A stretch of 53,685 nt of DNA from Acidobacteriaceae bacterium (lineage in GTDB: Bacteria; Acidobacteriota; Terriglobia; Terriglobales; Acidobacteriaceae), in NCBI GenBank assembly GCA_027452125.1, contig DAIDGZ010000086.1, positions 1 through 53,685 on the forward strand, written 5' to 3'. Below, one piece after another: positions 34,810 through 43,772 of this stretch; within the stretch, counting starts at the first letter, position 1; every line of letters begins with the position of its first letter. The notes below the pieces were generated by a model. It was not told where the DNA came from, did not search any database, and worked only from the letters and a program-made list of their open reading frames with translations. The position numbers and the translations under genes were made by a program.

Positions 34810-35418
34810 TCAAAACAGCAAGTCGCCTGCCTCTTTATCAACGGCGGCAATCATGATGCGAAGGAGTTCTACCCTTGGAATGGCCAATTCCTTCGCGGTG
34901 TTCGTACACAACTTTCCAGGCAAAGATTCAACCGTAGAACGTAAGACAGGCATCACTGATGAAAAGGTAGCATATCTGGTGTCCCGCCCGATTTTGGAAA
35001 TGGTACGAAAGGCACCTATAGCGCCCAACTGCTCCAATATGTCCGCATCGTGCAGTAAAACCGCCTCAATCCTCTCCGGTTGTGCATCCGGAAGGTGTGT
35101 GCGTATGGCTGCTTCTACTGCATCCAACTTCGCCACTGGAAATCCCCAGGAAACGAGCAAATCTCGCGAGCGCTCAACCGTGTAGGGGATGTGGTTCCAG
35201 GCAGCGAGTAGGAGAGGATCTTCAGGCCGGTGGCCGACAAAGACCCCAAGATCGTGCATCCAGGCTGCCGCAAAGACGATGTCGTCATCGTAATCAAGCC
35301 CCTGCCCAATTTGCGTGGCCAGGGCATACAGGCGGGGCTGGTGGCTAAATTTATCCACAGGTCGCGCCTCGGCTCGAATGTATTGCTCAACGGACTGACG
35401 CCACCCAGCAGAACTCAA
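34810..35418 (-). CDS. HD-domain phosphohydrolase
   Basis: 202 residues. The HD metal site is visible: FSHQPRLYALA (first His), AAAWMHDLGVF (His-Asp) and LLHDADILEQLGAIG with a late Asp. The substrate may be a nucleotide or another phosphate ester. The start is TTG at 35418, overlapping the manA-like stop as TTGA, with GGGAGG 6 bp upstream inside the preceding gene. This is translational coupling with the isomerase gene. Confidence 0.88.
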   Translation of the reverse strand: MSSAGWRQSVEQYIRAEARPVDKFSHQPRLYALATQIGQGLDYDDDIVFAAAWMHDLGVFVGHRPEDPLLLAAWNHIPYTVERSRDLLVSWGFPVAKLDAVEAAIRTHLPDAQPERIEAVLLHDADILEQLGAIGAFRTISKIGRDTRYATFSSVMPVLRSTVESLPGKLCTNTAKELAIPRVELLRIMIAAVDKEAGDLLF

Positions 35419-36410
35419 GCATTGCCTCCCGGCCAGTTAGGAATGATGCGAATCAGGTCGAGTCCGCCGCAGTCCTCCACTGTAAAATCTGCCGCGAGGG
35501 CAGGTACTGCCGCAATCGACCGGGCCGGAAGATCTACTGGTTCAAAACCGGCACCAATCAGCCGTCCCGATCCAGCCGCAACAAACAGATACGACAGTCC
35601 CGGTCCTCTGCGGTCAGCTGCGGCAAGGGTGGCACTCGCCCGACTGCCCACGATGGGTATGCGCTCGACGCGAAAATACTGCCTGTCGATAAGAATGGTG
35701 CGATCCGGCAGAACCGTGGGCTGCACCTTGCCTGCCTCGGTAATCAGACGCGTAGCTTCCAGAGACTTCTCCACGTGCAAAGGGCGCGGACGGCCGTAGT
35801 CGTACATGCGATAGGTTAAGTCGCTGTTCTGCTGAGTCTCCAGCAGGATGGGGCCGGGCCAGATGGCGTGCACCGTGCCCGCATCCACAAAGATCATGTC
35901 CCCCGGCGCCACCGGCACTAGATTCAAACTGGATTCCAGTGTGCCTGCATGAATCTCTGCCTCCACCTGCTCCAGCGTAACCCCCGGCTTTAGGCCGAGG
36001 GCAACCTTGGCATCGGGTTCGGCGGCCAGAGCATACCAGCACTCAGTCTTGCCCCGCGGGTCGCCATACTTCTGGGCCATGGCATCGTCAGGATGCACCT
36101 GCACGCTGAGCTTCTCCCGGGCGAACAGCACCTTGATGAGCAAGGGCGAAGCTTCAGTAGGAGCATCGGGACCCAGCAACGCCTGATGTGCCTGGGCAAA
36201 GACCTCGTCCAGACGCTGGCCGGTAAAGGGACCTGTGGCCACGAGGTTGGCGTCGCCGGTGAGCCAAACTTCGCCAATAGGATCACCCTCGGTGACGACA
36301 TGGTCAAACCAGGGACGCAAATCGCGAAAGCCCCAAATGCGCACATCGTAACGCGGAGCTATCCGGAATGGCGCCAGTTGTGTGGCCGGGGAAAGCCCGG
36401 ATGCGGCCAT
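35415..36410 (-). CDS. mannose-6-phosphate isomerase, class I-like
   Basis: 331 residues, cytosolic zinc enzyme for fructose-6-P/mannose-6-P interconversion. The zinc ligands are all present: QVHPDD (Gln104, His106), KTECWY (Glu123) and GTVHAI (His181). It is shorter than E. coli ManA (391), as in the Bacillus-type short form. AGGAG lies 7 bp before the ATG at 36410; the longer ATG (36446) adds 12 residues without a site. It feeds GDP-mannose or glycolysis. Next to ugd it suggests a nucleotide-sugar supply region. Confidence 0.92.
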   Translation of the reverse strand: MAASGLSPATQLAPFRIAPRYDVRIWGFRDLRPWFDHVVTEGDPIGEVWLTGDANLVATGPFTGQRLDEVFAQAHQALLGPDAPTEASPLLIKVLFAREKLSVQVHPDDAMAQKYGDPRGKTECWYALAAEPDAKVALGLKPGVTLEQVEAEIHAGTLESSLNLVPVAPGDMIFVDAGTVHAIWPGPILLETQQNSDLTYRMYDYGRPRPLHVEKSLEATRLITEAGKVQPTVLPDRTILIDRQYFRVERIPIVGSRASATLAAADRRGPGLSYLFVAAGSGRLIGAGFEPVDLPARSIAAVPALAADFTVEDCGGLDLIRIIPNWPGGNA

Positions 36411-36666
36411 GAAAAGACTCCTAGCATCAAGTAGCCCGGACGGCATGATAACGATCCATCACAGGCAGCAATCCCAATGTACCAGAGTCCAAGCCGTCCG
36501 GAAGAATGTCTCGGCCTCCACTGGATATGCTGACTCGTACTGCCGCACATCTTCAATTTTTCACCGTATTTTGTTGGTTGCGTGCCTTCTTGCGCCACCT
36601 CTGCCCCATAGCATCAACTTGAGCGAAAGCTGCGCGAAGGAGAATTAAGCGTCCTTGAGGAAACCT
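36411..36666. promoter_or_regulatory. divergent spacer between manA-like gene and ugd
   Basis: 256 bp with both start regions. An inverted repeat, CCGGACGGC (36436-36444) and GCCGTCCGG (36493-36501), lies near the isomerase side. No strong -35/-10 pair stands out. Confidence 0.3.
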
Positions 36667-38070
36667 GTGAAGATCTGTGTGGTCGGGTCAGGCTACGTGG
36701 GACTGGTAGCCGCAGTGTGCTTTGCTGAGATGGGCCACCATGTCCAGTGCGTGGACAACGACGAAGCGCGCATCAAGCTCCTCCGGGAAGGTGGCGTCCC
36801 CATCTTTGAGGCGCATTTGCCTGAGTTGCTGGCTAAACATCGCGACCGTGGCGTGCGCTTTATCTCCGGATTGGGAGAGGCTGTTGCCGAAAGCGAGGCC
36901 ATCTTTATCGCTGTGGGCACGCCGCAGGGCGATAGCGGGGCCGCTGACCTGTCCTATGTGGAAGCCGTTGTCTCTCAAATTGCGCGAGGCATCCGCGACT
37001 ACAAAGTGGTGGTGGAAAAAAGCACCGTCCCGGTCTACACCAACGACTGGATTCGCCGTGTCCTGCACCGGCACGGTGTAGACCCGCTGAATTTCGGCGT
37101 CGTGTCCAACCCCGAGTTTCTCCGCGAGGGCACGGCCATCAGCGACTTCCTCCATCCTGACCGGATCGTGGTTGGCGCCAACGAAGAACGTGCCGCCGAC
37201 GTCCTGCGGCGCATCTACGAGCCGCTTACCACCGGCAGCTACTACGCACGGCCGGACGCGCTGCCCGGCAGTTGCTCGATGCAACAGCCAGCGCCTTTGC
37301 TCGTCACCTCCGCCCAGACAGCGGAGCTGATCAAGCATGCCTCCAACGCGTTTCTGGCGCTGAAGATCTCCTTCATCAATGCGGTGAGCAACCTGGCCGA
37401 AGCCGTGGATGCGGACATTGAAGACATCGCTGCAGGCATGGGGCTGGATACCCGCATCGGGCCCAAATTCCTCCATGCTGGCCTCGGCTACGGCGGCTCC
37501 TGTTTCCCGAAGGACGTGGCGGCCTTCCACTGGGTTGCACAACAGCGCGGGGTCAACTTCCAGCTTCTGCGCGAGATTCGCCGCATCAACGACACCCAGC
37601 GTGAAGTCTTTTACAACAAGGTGCTGGCGGCCCTGTGGACGCTGCGCGGCAAGCGGCTGGCGGCACTGGGCCTCGCCTACAAGGGTGGTACAGACGATGT
37701 ACGCGAGTCTCCGGCGCTGGAGATCATCCGTAAGTTGCTCAAGGCAGGCGCTCAGGTCACGGCTTACGATCCCGCAGCCATGGAACGAGCCCAGGAGGTC
37801 CTGCCCCCCGGGGACAGCCTGCGCTACGCCGGCTACCTTTACGAGGCTGCCGCCAATGCCGATGCAGTACTGATCCTGACCGACTGGCCGCAATTCGCTG
37901 CCTTGGATCTGGTCCATCTAAAACAGGTGATGCGCTTCCCCATCATGATTGACGGACGAAACCTGTACAAGCCACAAACAATGATCGATCATGGATTTAC
38001 CTACGTGAGCATGGGCCGGCCGGCAAGCTACCCGGCACAGCAGGACAAGCCGCGCAAGGTGGCGTGCTGA
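36667..38070 (+). CDS. ugd: UDP-glucose 6-dehydrogenase
   Basis: 467 residues. Oxidises UDP-glucose to UDP-glucuronate with two NAD+. The Rossmann motif KICVVGSGYVGLV opens the protein; NPEFLREGTAI, the catalytic Cys in GYGGSCFPKD, and LAYKGGTDDVRESPA are all present. I chose GTG 36667 because GAGG lies 6 bp upstream and the protein then starts VKICVVG as in the family; TTG 36655 with a GAAGGAG site is the alternative. The next gene uses its product. Confidence 0.95.
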   Translation: MKICVVGSGYVGLVAAVCFAEMGHHVQCVDNDEARIKLLREGGVPIFEAHLPELLAKHRDRGVRFISGLGEAVAESEAIFIAVGTPQGDSGAADLSYVEAVVSQIARGIRDYKVVVEKSTVPVYTNDWIRRVLHRHGVDPLNFGVVSNPEFLREGTAISDFLHPDRIVVGANEERAADVLRRIYEPLTTGSYYARPDALPGSCSMQQPAPLLVTSAQTAELIKHASNAFLALKISFINAVSNLAEAVDADIEDIAAGMGLDTRIGPKFLHAGLGYGGSCFPKDVAAFHWVAQQRGVNFQLLREIRRINDTQREVFYNKVLAALWTLRGKRLAALGLAYKGGTDDVRESPALEIIRKLLKAGAQVTAYDPAAMERAQEVLPPGDSLRYAGYLYEAAANADAVLILTDWPQFAALDLVHLKQVMRFPIMIDGRNLYKPQTMIDHGFTYVSMGRPASYPAQQDKPRKVAC

Positions 38071-38086
38071 ACAGGAGATCGAGCGA

Positions 38087-39034
38087 TTGGCGATACGGGC
38101 ACTGGTAACCGGCGCAGCAGGATTTCTAGGATCGCATTTGACAGACCGGCTGCTGGCGGAGGGTTACTCCGTCGTGGGCGTGGACAACTTCTCCACCGGC
38201 GTATGGCAGAACCTGGCCCACTTGACCCGGGAGCCGCGCTTCACCCTGCTGGAGTGGGACATCTGCGAGCCGATGGAGCGTCGGGGGGATCCTGGACGGG
38301 TCGACTTCATTTTCAATCTGGCCTCGCCGGCCAGCCCGCAGGACTACCTACGCCTCCCCCTGGAGACCCTGCGCACCGGCTCACTGGGTACTCAGCACGC
38401 TCTGGATCTGGCGCTCCGCTATGAGGCAGGCTTCCTTCATGCCTCCACCTCAGAGTGCTACGGCGATCCGCTGGAGCATCCCCAGAAGGAAGAGTACTGG
38501 GGCCACGTAAACCCGGTGGGACCACGCTCGGTCTACGATGAGGCCAAGCGCTACGCCGAGGCGCTGGTGATGGCCTATCACCGCACGCGTAGTGTGGACA
38601 CACGGCTGGCGCGCATCTTCAACACTTACGGACCACGACTCCACCCCACCGACGGCCGGGTCATGCCCAACTTCCTCATGCAGGCGCTAAGGGGCGAGCC
38701 GCTGACAATTTATGGCGACGGTTCGCAGACCCGCTGTTTCTGCTATGTGTCTGATCTGGTTGAGGGATTACTCCGGCTCTCCCGGGCCAGCGAGCATACC
38801 CCAGTCAATCTGGGCCATCCGCGGGAGATAACAATTCAGGAGTGCGCCGAAACGGTATTGGAGGTGACCGGCTCTCACAGCGAGATAACCTTTGCCGCGC
38901 TGCCCGAGGACGACCCCACCCGCCGCTGCCCCGACATCACCAAGGCCCGCACCCTGCTGGGCTGGGAGCCGGCAATCAGCCTGCGCGACGGGCTCGAGCG
39001 CTCGCTGGAGTTCTACCGGAACTGGGCAGGCTGA
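38087..39034 (+). CDS. UDP-glucuronate decarboxylase (UDP-xylose synthase)
   Basis: 315-residue short-chain dehydrogenase. The NAD motif is GAAGFLGSHL. STSECYGDP, then QKEEYWGHVNPVGPRSVYDE with the YxxxK (YDEAK), distinguishes UXS-type enzymes from other sugar epimerases. It makes UDP-xylose from UDP-glucuronate. The start is TTG at 38087 with AGGAG about 10 bp upstream, and the gene is 16 bp behind ugd, so the two form a two-step operon. Confidence 0.92.
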   Translation: MAIRALVTGAAGFLGSHLTDRLLAEGYSVVGVDNFSTGVWQNLAHLTREPRFTLLEWDICEPMERRGDPGRVDFIFNLASPASPQDYLRLPLETLRTGSLGTQHALDLALRYEAGFLHASTSECYGDPLEHPQKEEYWGHVNPVGPRSVYDEAKRYAEALVMAYHRTRSVDTRLARIFNTYGPRLHPTDGRVMPNFLMQALRGEPLTIYGDGSQTRCFCYVSDLVEGLLRLSRASEHTPVNLGHPREITIQECAETVLEVTGSHSEITFAALPEDDPTRRCPDITKARTLLGWEPAISLRDGLERSLEFYRNWAG

Positions 39035-39081
39035 GTCAGGGGCTGTTCGCACTACCCGGCTGTGATCCAGCAGCCTTCCGC

Positions 39082-39108
39082 GGAACTTTTTCCTTGCCGG
39101 TGTGTCTG
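39082..39108 (+). promoter_or_regulatory. ECF/sigma-E-like promoter before the BON-domain gene
   Basis: GGAACTT (39082-39088), a 16-bp spacer and TCTG (39105-39108) match the E. coli sigma-E form of ECF promoters. The transcript would begin near 39115 and run 120 nt to the ATG. An envelope protein behind an envelope-stress promoter makes sense. The match is visible; the sigma factor involved is not known. Confidence 0.45.
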
Positions 39109-39236
39109 TTCTTGTGACAGCTTCAGCGCGGATTCGTCCAACCGCCTGAATATGGGGAGCCAAGCGCACGAGCCTTTCTTCGCATGGACGGCCCAGAAGT
39201 GGTCGAGGGGCGCGTTTGGCAAGGAGAACGATCAGA

Positions 39237-40547
39237 ATGAATCGGCCAGGATATCCACAAGTTGCTTTTCTCGCCTTTGCGTTGTTTGCTGGCAGCGCAT
39301 TGCAGGTCCCCGCTTTGTACGCGCAGGATGCGTCCCCTGCAACCCAGCAGACCGCCCAACGCACCGACGGGCAGATAGAGATGGATGTGGTGCACGCCCT
39401 CGACGCCTCGCAGCCGCTCAAAAACGACCTGATCACCGCCGCGACGATCCAGGGAGAGGTCACCCTCTCCGGCACTGTGGCCAGCGACGCGAATCGCAAG
39501 CTGGCCGAGTCCATTGCTGCCCAGGTACCCGGCGTTATCAAGGTAAGCAATAACCTGCAGGTGGGTAACCCACAGGATGCCCAAAACACCGCTCCACCAA
39601 ACAACGTGGACAATGGAGCCCCCGCGACAGACAACCAGACCGCGGCAGCCCCGCCGAAAGACGAAAATCCGCCTGCTGACGACCAGCCAGCCGACCAGAG
39701 TCAGTACCCGCAGCCCTATCCTCAGCAGCCTGGCTATGGCAACCGGCCCTATCCCCGGGCCCGTCCGCAGTATGGCCAGTATCAGCAACAGCAACAGCAG
39801 CCCTATCCTGCCTATGAACAGGCCAAGGGACCGGTGACGATTCCACAGGGCACTCTGCTGGTGGTTCGCACCAGTGAGCCCGTGGACAGCCATCACGCCA
39901 CGCCGGGTACGCCCGTCCAATTCACCGTCATTCAGGATGTGACCTACGGTGGTGTGCTCGCCATACCACGCGGAGCCGTAGTACACGGACAGGTCACGGA
40001 TGTGCAGGAGTCCGGCCAGCTCGCGGGTAGCCCTAAGCTCGCCCTCACCCTCACCTCGCTGGATCTGGGCGGAAAGACGTATCCACTGCAAACCAATGAA
40101 TTCCGGGTTAAGGGTCCCAACAAGGCTGAGGGAACTGCCGGCAAGGCCGTAGTGGGAGCGTTGTTTGGCGCCATCATTGGTGGTGCAGCTGGCGGAGGAA
40201 CCGGCGCGGCCATTGGCGCGGCGGCCGGCGGCGGCGCGGGCACAGTGGCATCCGCAGCCTCCCGCGGCGTTCCCGCCTGGATTCCCGCCGAGGCCCGTGT
40301 TGACTTCCACCTGGCAGCGCCGGTCACCGTTGATCCCGTTAATGCCCGGGAAGCCGCACGCTTGGCCGAGGGTCTCAACCAGGGTGGGCCGCGTCTTCAC
40401 CGCCGCGCCTTTCGCCCCTATGGCCCCTACGGACCGCGCTTCGCCGGCCCGTATCCGTACGCCTATGGGGGCTATCCCTACTATGGATATCCCCCGGTCT
40501 ATTACCGCCCCTACATCATGATGGGAGGCGGCTACTACTGGCGATAA
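39237..40547 (+). CDS. BON-domain envelope protein with glycine zipper and Tyr/Pro-rich tail
   Basis: 436 residues. Order of parts: signal peptide ending near ALYAQ; BON domain (about 40-110, IQGEVTLSGTVASDANRKLA); a Pro/Gln-rich disordered linker (about 110-195); a beta-rich domain (about 200-285); a glycine zipper (about 290-330, FGAIIGGAAGGGTGAAIGAA); and a Tyr/Gly/Pro-rich tail with YGGYPYYGYPP. BON domains bind membranes or peptidoglycan-associated partners and glycine zippers pack in membranes. AAGGAG lies 9 bp before the ATG at 39237. Monocistronic. No exact function can be named. Confidence 0.85.
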   Translation: MNRPGYPQVAFLAFALFAGSALQVPALYAQDASPATQQTAQRTDGQIEMDVVHALDASQPLKNDLITAATIQGEVTLSGTVASDANRKLAESIAAQVPGVIKVSNNLQVGNPQDAQNTAPPNNVDNGAPATDNQTAAAPPKDENPPADDQPADQSQYPQPYPQQPGYGNRPYPRARPQYGQYQQQQQQPYPAYEQAKGPVTIPQGTLLVVRTSEPVDSHHATPGTPVQFTVIQDVTYGGVLAIPRGAVVHGQVTDVQESGQLAGSPKLALTLTSLDLGGKTYPLQTNEFRVKGPNKAEGTAGKAVVGALFGAIIGGAAGGGTGAAIGAAAGGGAGTVASAASRGVPAWIPAEARVDFHLAAPVTVDPVNAREAARLAEGLNQGGPRLHRRAFRPYGPYGPRFAGPYPYAYGGYPYYGYPPVYYRPYIMMGGGYYWR

Positions 40548-40686
40548 CCCTCTTCAAACCTCCTCTCTTTTTCGGGCATCCTGCGCTTTGGGGTGCCCTC
40601 TTTCTTTGCGCTGCGACTCCACTGTCCGCGGCAACATTACGGCCGCACCAGCTGATAATTCATAGCCGAACCCTGATAATGAACAT

Positions 40687-42228
40687 ATGCACTTTGAGCG
40701 CTCCTCCGGCGTCCTCCTCCACATCAGCTCTCTACCCTCGCGTGGCGTCATCGGCGATCTGGGTCCTGCGGCTTACGAGTTCGTCCGCTTTCTCGCCGAG
40801 GCCCGGCAGCATATCTGGCAGGTGCTTCCTCTCAGTCCCACTGGCTATGGCAGCTCCCCCTACGCCAGTTCCTCGGCCTTCGCCGGGAATCCATCGCTGA
40901 TCAGCCTGGACTTGCTTGCCGACTGGGGCTGGATCGACCGCGCCCGGTTAGGGGCGCTCCCCGCCACCACCGGCCCCGTCGACTTCGATCAGGTGGAGCA
41001 ACTTAAGCTTCCGCTCCTCCACGATGCCGCTGCCGGCTTTCTGGATCGCGCTGCACACGAACCCGCCCTGGCCGAGCAACATCATCACTTTGAAGCGTTC
41101 TGCCAGAGCCAGTCCGCCTGGCTGCACGACTACGCACTCTACGCCGTGCTGCGCCGCCACTTCAACACCGGCGCGTGGACCCAGTGGCCCGCGCCGCTGC
41201 GCCGCCGTGAATCGCACGCACTGGCTCAGGCAGCGCAAGAACATGCTCGCGATATCGGGATCGAAAAAGCGCTGCAATTTGCCTTCTCGCAGCAGTGGAA
41301 CCAGCTTCGCGCCACCGCAGCCAGCCACAAGATCCGCATCCTGGGCGACATAGCCATCTTCGTCAACATGGATTCAGCCGACGTATGGGTCCACCCCGAA
41401 TTGTTTGAGCTGGATAGCGATCTGCAGCCCATGCGCGTAGCCGGCGTTCCGCCCGACTACTTCTCCGCTACCGGCCAGCGCTGGGGCAATCCACTCTACC
41501 GATGGGATATTCTGGCCGCCCGCGGGTTCGACTGGTGGATCGAGCGCATGCGCCGCGCCGTTCAACTCTATGACATCGTCCGCCTTGACCACTTCCGCGG
41601 CTTTGAGGCCTATTGGGCCATTCCCGCGGCAGAGGAAACCGCCATCAATGGCGAGTGGGTCAAGGCACCCGGTCTCTCGCTCTTCCACGCGCTTGAGGCT
41701 GCCCTGGGACCTTTGCCGCTCATCGCTGAGGACCTGGGCCTTATCACCCCCGAGGTGGATGAACTGCGCCTGCAACTGGGCATGCCGGGCATGAAGGTGC
41801 TCCAATTCGGTTTTAGTGACAAGGGTGCGCATATCCACCTGCCGCACGGCTTTGCGCCGGCCACCGTGGCCTACACCGGCACTCACGACAACGACACCAC
41901 CACCGGCTGGTGGTCCACCGCCAGTGCAACTGAACGCGCTGCCGCCGAAGCATTGCTCGGTCCCATCCCACAGCAGGACGGTACGGACCGGCCCGTCTGG
42001 CCTATGATCCGCGCCGCAATGGGCAGCGTCGCACAGATCGCCATCGCCCCCGCCCAGGATCTTTTGGAACTCGGTTCAGATGCGCGGATGAACACCCCCT
42101 CCATCCCCACAGGAAACTGGTGCTGGCGTGCCCCTGCCGATCGCTGGACGCAGGATGTGGCTGCACGCCTTGCCGCTTTGGCCGAAGTCACTGACCGCGA
42201 TAACGATCCGCTGGAGAGCGGCGCATAG
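40687..42228 (+). CDS. malQ: 4-alpha-glucanotransferase (GH77)
   Basis: 513 residues, cytosolic amylomaltase that moves maltodextrin chains. RSSGVLLHISSLPSRGVIGD opens the family. The catalytic residues lie in IVRLDHFRG (nucleophile Asp), LIAEDLGLI (acid/base Glu) and THDNDTT (third Asp). The short form lacks the E. coli N-terminal extension. No ribosome site stands before the ATG at 40687. A terminator follows at 42295-42327. Confidence 0.96.
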   Translation: MHFERSSGVLLHISSLPSRGVIGDLGPAAYEFVRFLAEARQHIWQVLPLSPTGYGSSPYASSSAFAGNPSLISLDLLADWGWIDRARLGALPATTGPVDFDQVEQLKLPLLHDAAAGFLDRAAHEPALAEQHHHFEAFCQSQSAWLHDYALYAVLRRHFNTGAWTQWPAPLRRRESHALAQAAQEHARDIGIEKALQFAFSQQWNQLRATAASHKIRILGDIAIFVNMDSADVWVHPELFELDSDLQPMRVAGVPPDYFSATGQRWGNPLYRWDILAARGFDWWIERMRRAVQLYDIVRLDHFRGFEAYWAIPAAEETAINGEWVKAPGLSLFHALEAALGPLPLIAEDLGLITPEVDELRLQLGMPGMKVLQFGFSDKGAHIHLPHGFAPATVAYTGTHDNDTTTGWWSTASATERAAAEALLGPIPQQDGTDRPVWPMIRAAMGSVAQIAIAPAQDLLELGSDARMNTPSIPTGNWCWRAPADRWTQDVAARLAALAEVTDRDNDPLESGA

Positions 42229-42294
42229 GACAGTTGGCGCAGTCCCTCCTCAATCCCACCAACAACAGCCACAGCCATACCGAAGTACCAGCAA

Positions 42295-42327
42295 AAAGGA
42301 GGCACTCTCCACAAGAGCGCCTCCTTT
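42295..42327. terminator. bidirectional terminator after malQ
   Basis: AAAGGAGGC (42295-42303) pairs with GCCTCCTTT (42319-42327), with an inner CTCT/AGAG stem. Runs of A and T flank it on both sides. It lies between convergent malQ and the PPC-domain gene. Confidence 0.85.
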
Positions 42328-42360
42328 AAAATTCCTGATTCCTGCCCCTTGTTCCCTGTT

Positions 42361-42906
42361 TCACCGCTTGCTCGAGTTATCCAGATCCTTCAGATCGAGA
42401 TTGTCGTCCAGCACACCCAGAGTAATCACGGCAAAGGTGAACACCTGCGTGCCCGGCTCCAGGTGGCCGCCAAAGGCCACATCGCCGTTAGCCAGCGTGA
42501 TGTGCGGATGCACACGGCCATCCATCACCATGCCGCTCATCCCGATGATGTCTGCTGGCTTGGTTGGGTCCTTCACAAATAGGTCGTGTGAGGGAAAGGT
42601 GCGGTTGGACACTTGGTGCACCTGATAGCCGCGCACCGACCCGAATCCAGATAGGATGACCGCGTTGTGAATCTTCTCCTGCATAATCATCTTCTGCAAT
42701 CCGGCGAGCAGGTCTGTGCCGTACTTGAAGCGCAAAATCACCACCCGCTGCAGATGCCCGCTGATCGCGTAGACATCCGGCACGGACGGACTCAGCGGCT
42801 TGGTATCGGCCGCGTGCCCGTGTGAGTTGACGATCTCGTGCTTCGTCTCCTGTGCCGAGAGGCTAAGACACCCCGCCAGCAGCGCAACCAGAAGAATCTG
42901 TCGCAT
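42361..42906 (-). CDS. secreted PPC (DUF296) domain protein
   Basis: 181 residues. The N-terminus MRQILLVALLAGCLSLSAQ is a signal peptide (a Cys at 13 could make it a lipoprotein). The PPC domain follows from about 50: DLLAGLQKMIMQEKIHNAVI, LSGFGSVRGYQ, HPHITLANGD and FGGHLEPGTQV, with the conserved metal-binding histidines. PPC domains are usually cytosolic, alone or next to AT-hooks, so an exported copy is unusual. GGAGG precedes the ATG at 42906. ssb lies just upstream on the same strand, 49 bp away. Confidence 0.85.
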   Translation of the reverse strand: MRQILLVALLAGCLSLSAQETKHEIVNSHGHAADTKPLSPSVPDVYAISGHLQRVVILRFKYGTDLLAGLQKMIMQEKIHNAVILSGFGSVRGYQVHQVSNRTFPSHDLFVKDPTKPADIIGMSGMVMDGRVHPHITLANGDVAFGGHLEPGTQVFTFAVITLGVLDDNLDLKDLDNSSKR

Positions 42907-42955
42907 CGCATTCCTCCCCCCATGCCGTCCTGCGCAGCGCGCATCCGCGGACAGG

Positions 42956-43420
42956 CTAAAACGGAATATCGTCGTCCGAGATCTCGGTCGCCTGTGCGTA
43001 GTCGTCCTGCGGTGCCGGGCGCTGGTCGTAGCTGCTGGCCGGGCTGGACGAGCCGCGACTGTAACCGCCGCCGGAGTTCTCATCGCGGCCGGAGAGCAGT
43101 GACAGGTCATTAATGATGATCTCCGTCCGGTAGCGCTTGGCGCCGGACTCCTTGTCATCCCAGCTCCGCGTCTGGATCTTGCCCTCCACGTAGAGCTTGG
43201 TGCCCTTCTTTACATAGTCGCGAATGATCTCGGCCGTGCGGCTGAAGGCCACCAGATTGTGCCACTCCGTCCGGTCCTGCCAGTTACCCTGCGCGTCCTT
43301 CTGCCGGTCGGTGGTTGCCAGGGTCAGGTTGGCCACCATGGTGCCGCCCGGCGTCGAGCGAATCTCCGGGTCTTTGCCGACGTTGCCTAAAAGAATGACT
43401 TTGTTAACGCTCTTGGCCAT
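42956..43420 (-). CDS. ssb: single-stranded DNA-binding protein
   Basis: 154 residues. The OB fold carries NKVILLGNVGKDPEIRSTPG, WHNLVAFSRTAEI and KLYVEGKIQTRSW. A Gly/Ser/Gln-rich linker leads to the acidic tip DDDIPF, which binds DNA-repair partners. Full length with the tip intact. AGGAG stands 11 bp before the ATG at 43420. Upstream, TTTGACCGG occurs twice on the minus strand (near 43587 and 43630) and may mark its promoter region. Confidence 0.97.
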   Translation of the reverse strand: MAKSVNKVILLGNVGKDPEIRSTPGGTMVANLTLATTDRQKDAQGNWQDRTEWHNLVAFSRTAEIIRDYVKKGTKLYVEGKIQTRSWDDKESGAKRYRTEIIINDLSLLSGRDENSGGGYSRGSSSPASSYDQRPAPQDDYAQATEISDDDIPF

Positions 43421-43772
43421 GTTTGTGCTTTCTCCTCTTACCGCTGCTCATCCGCGCCGTGGCTGCTGGACGCGGTAGCTGATGGTTTGGATCGGTTCAA
43501 TCGATGCGTCCGCTGACTCTACGCAGCAACATCAGACTCCCGACAGCTCCGGAAGTCATGAGCTTCTCGCACCGCAGATTTCAAAAAGTGGCGTCCGGTC
43601 AAACTGCGAGTCCGCAGCACGGCTGAACCGGTCAAAACACCTGAGCAAGACTATATCCTAAGTCCCCGCAAGCCACTCCGAGATTCAGGCCCGGGCATCG
43701 CGATTCCGCCCGTTTGGCAGGAACTGCGGTGGACTACTCTCCAGCCATCCGGAGAGCAGCCCACCGCGGCGA
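43421..43772. other. 352-bp spacer between pgi and ssb
   Basis: No gene. The pgi-proximal end holds the compound hairpin (43726-43767). The ssb-proximal part holds two copies of TTTGACCGG on the minus strand, about 44 bp apart, and a TATATCC box near 43652. These could be ssb promoter elements; none is a strong consensus pair. Confidence 0.4.
43726..43767 (-). terminator. compound hairpin after pgi
   Basis: GCGGTGG (43726-43732) pairs with CCACCGC (43761-43767), and inside it CTCTCC (43737-43742) pairs with GGAGAG (43751-43756). It starts 6 bp after the pgi stop. It is GC-rich without a T-run. Confidence 0.5.

Noticed and set aside
36688-37917. 409-codon minus-strand frame opposite ugd
   Set aside because: Complete shadow of ugd, which has all its active-site motifs on the plus strand.
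39123-40400. 425-codon minus-strand frame opposite the BON-domain gene
   Set aside because: Shadow of a Gly/Pro-rich gene; the Arg/Gly/Leu-rich translation is low complexity without domains.
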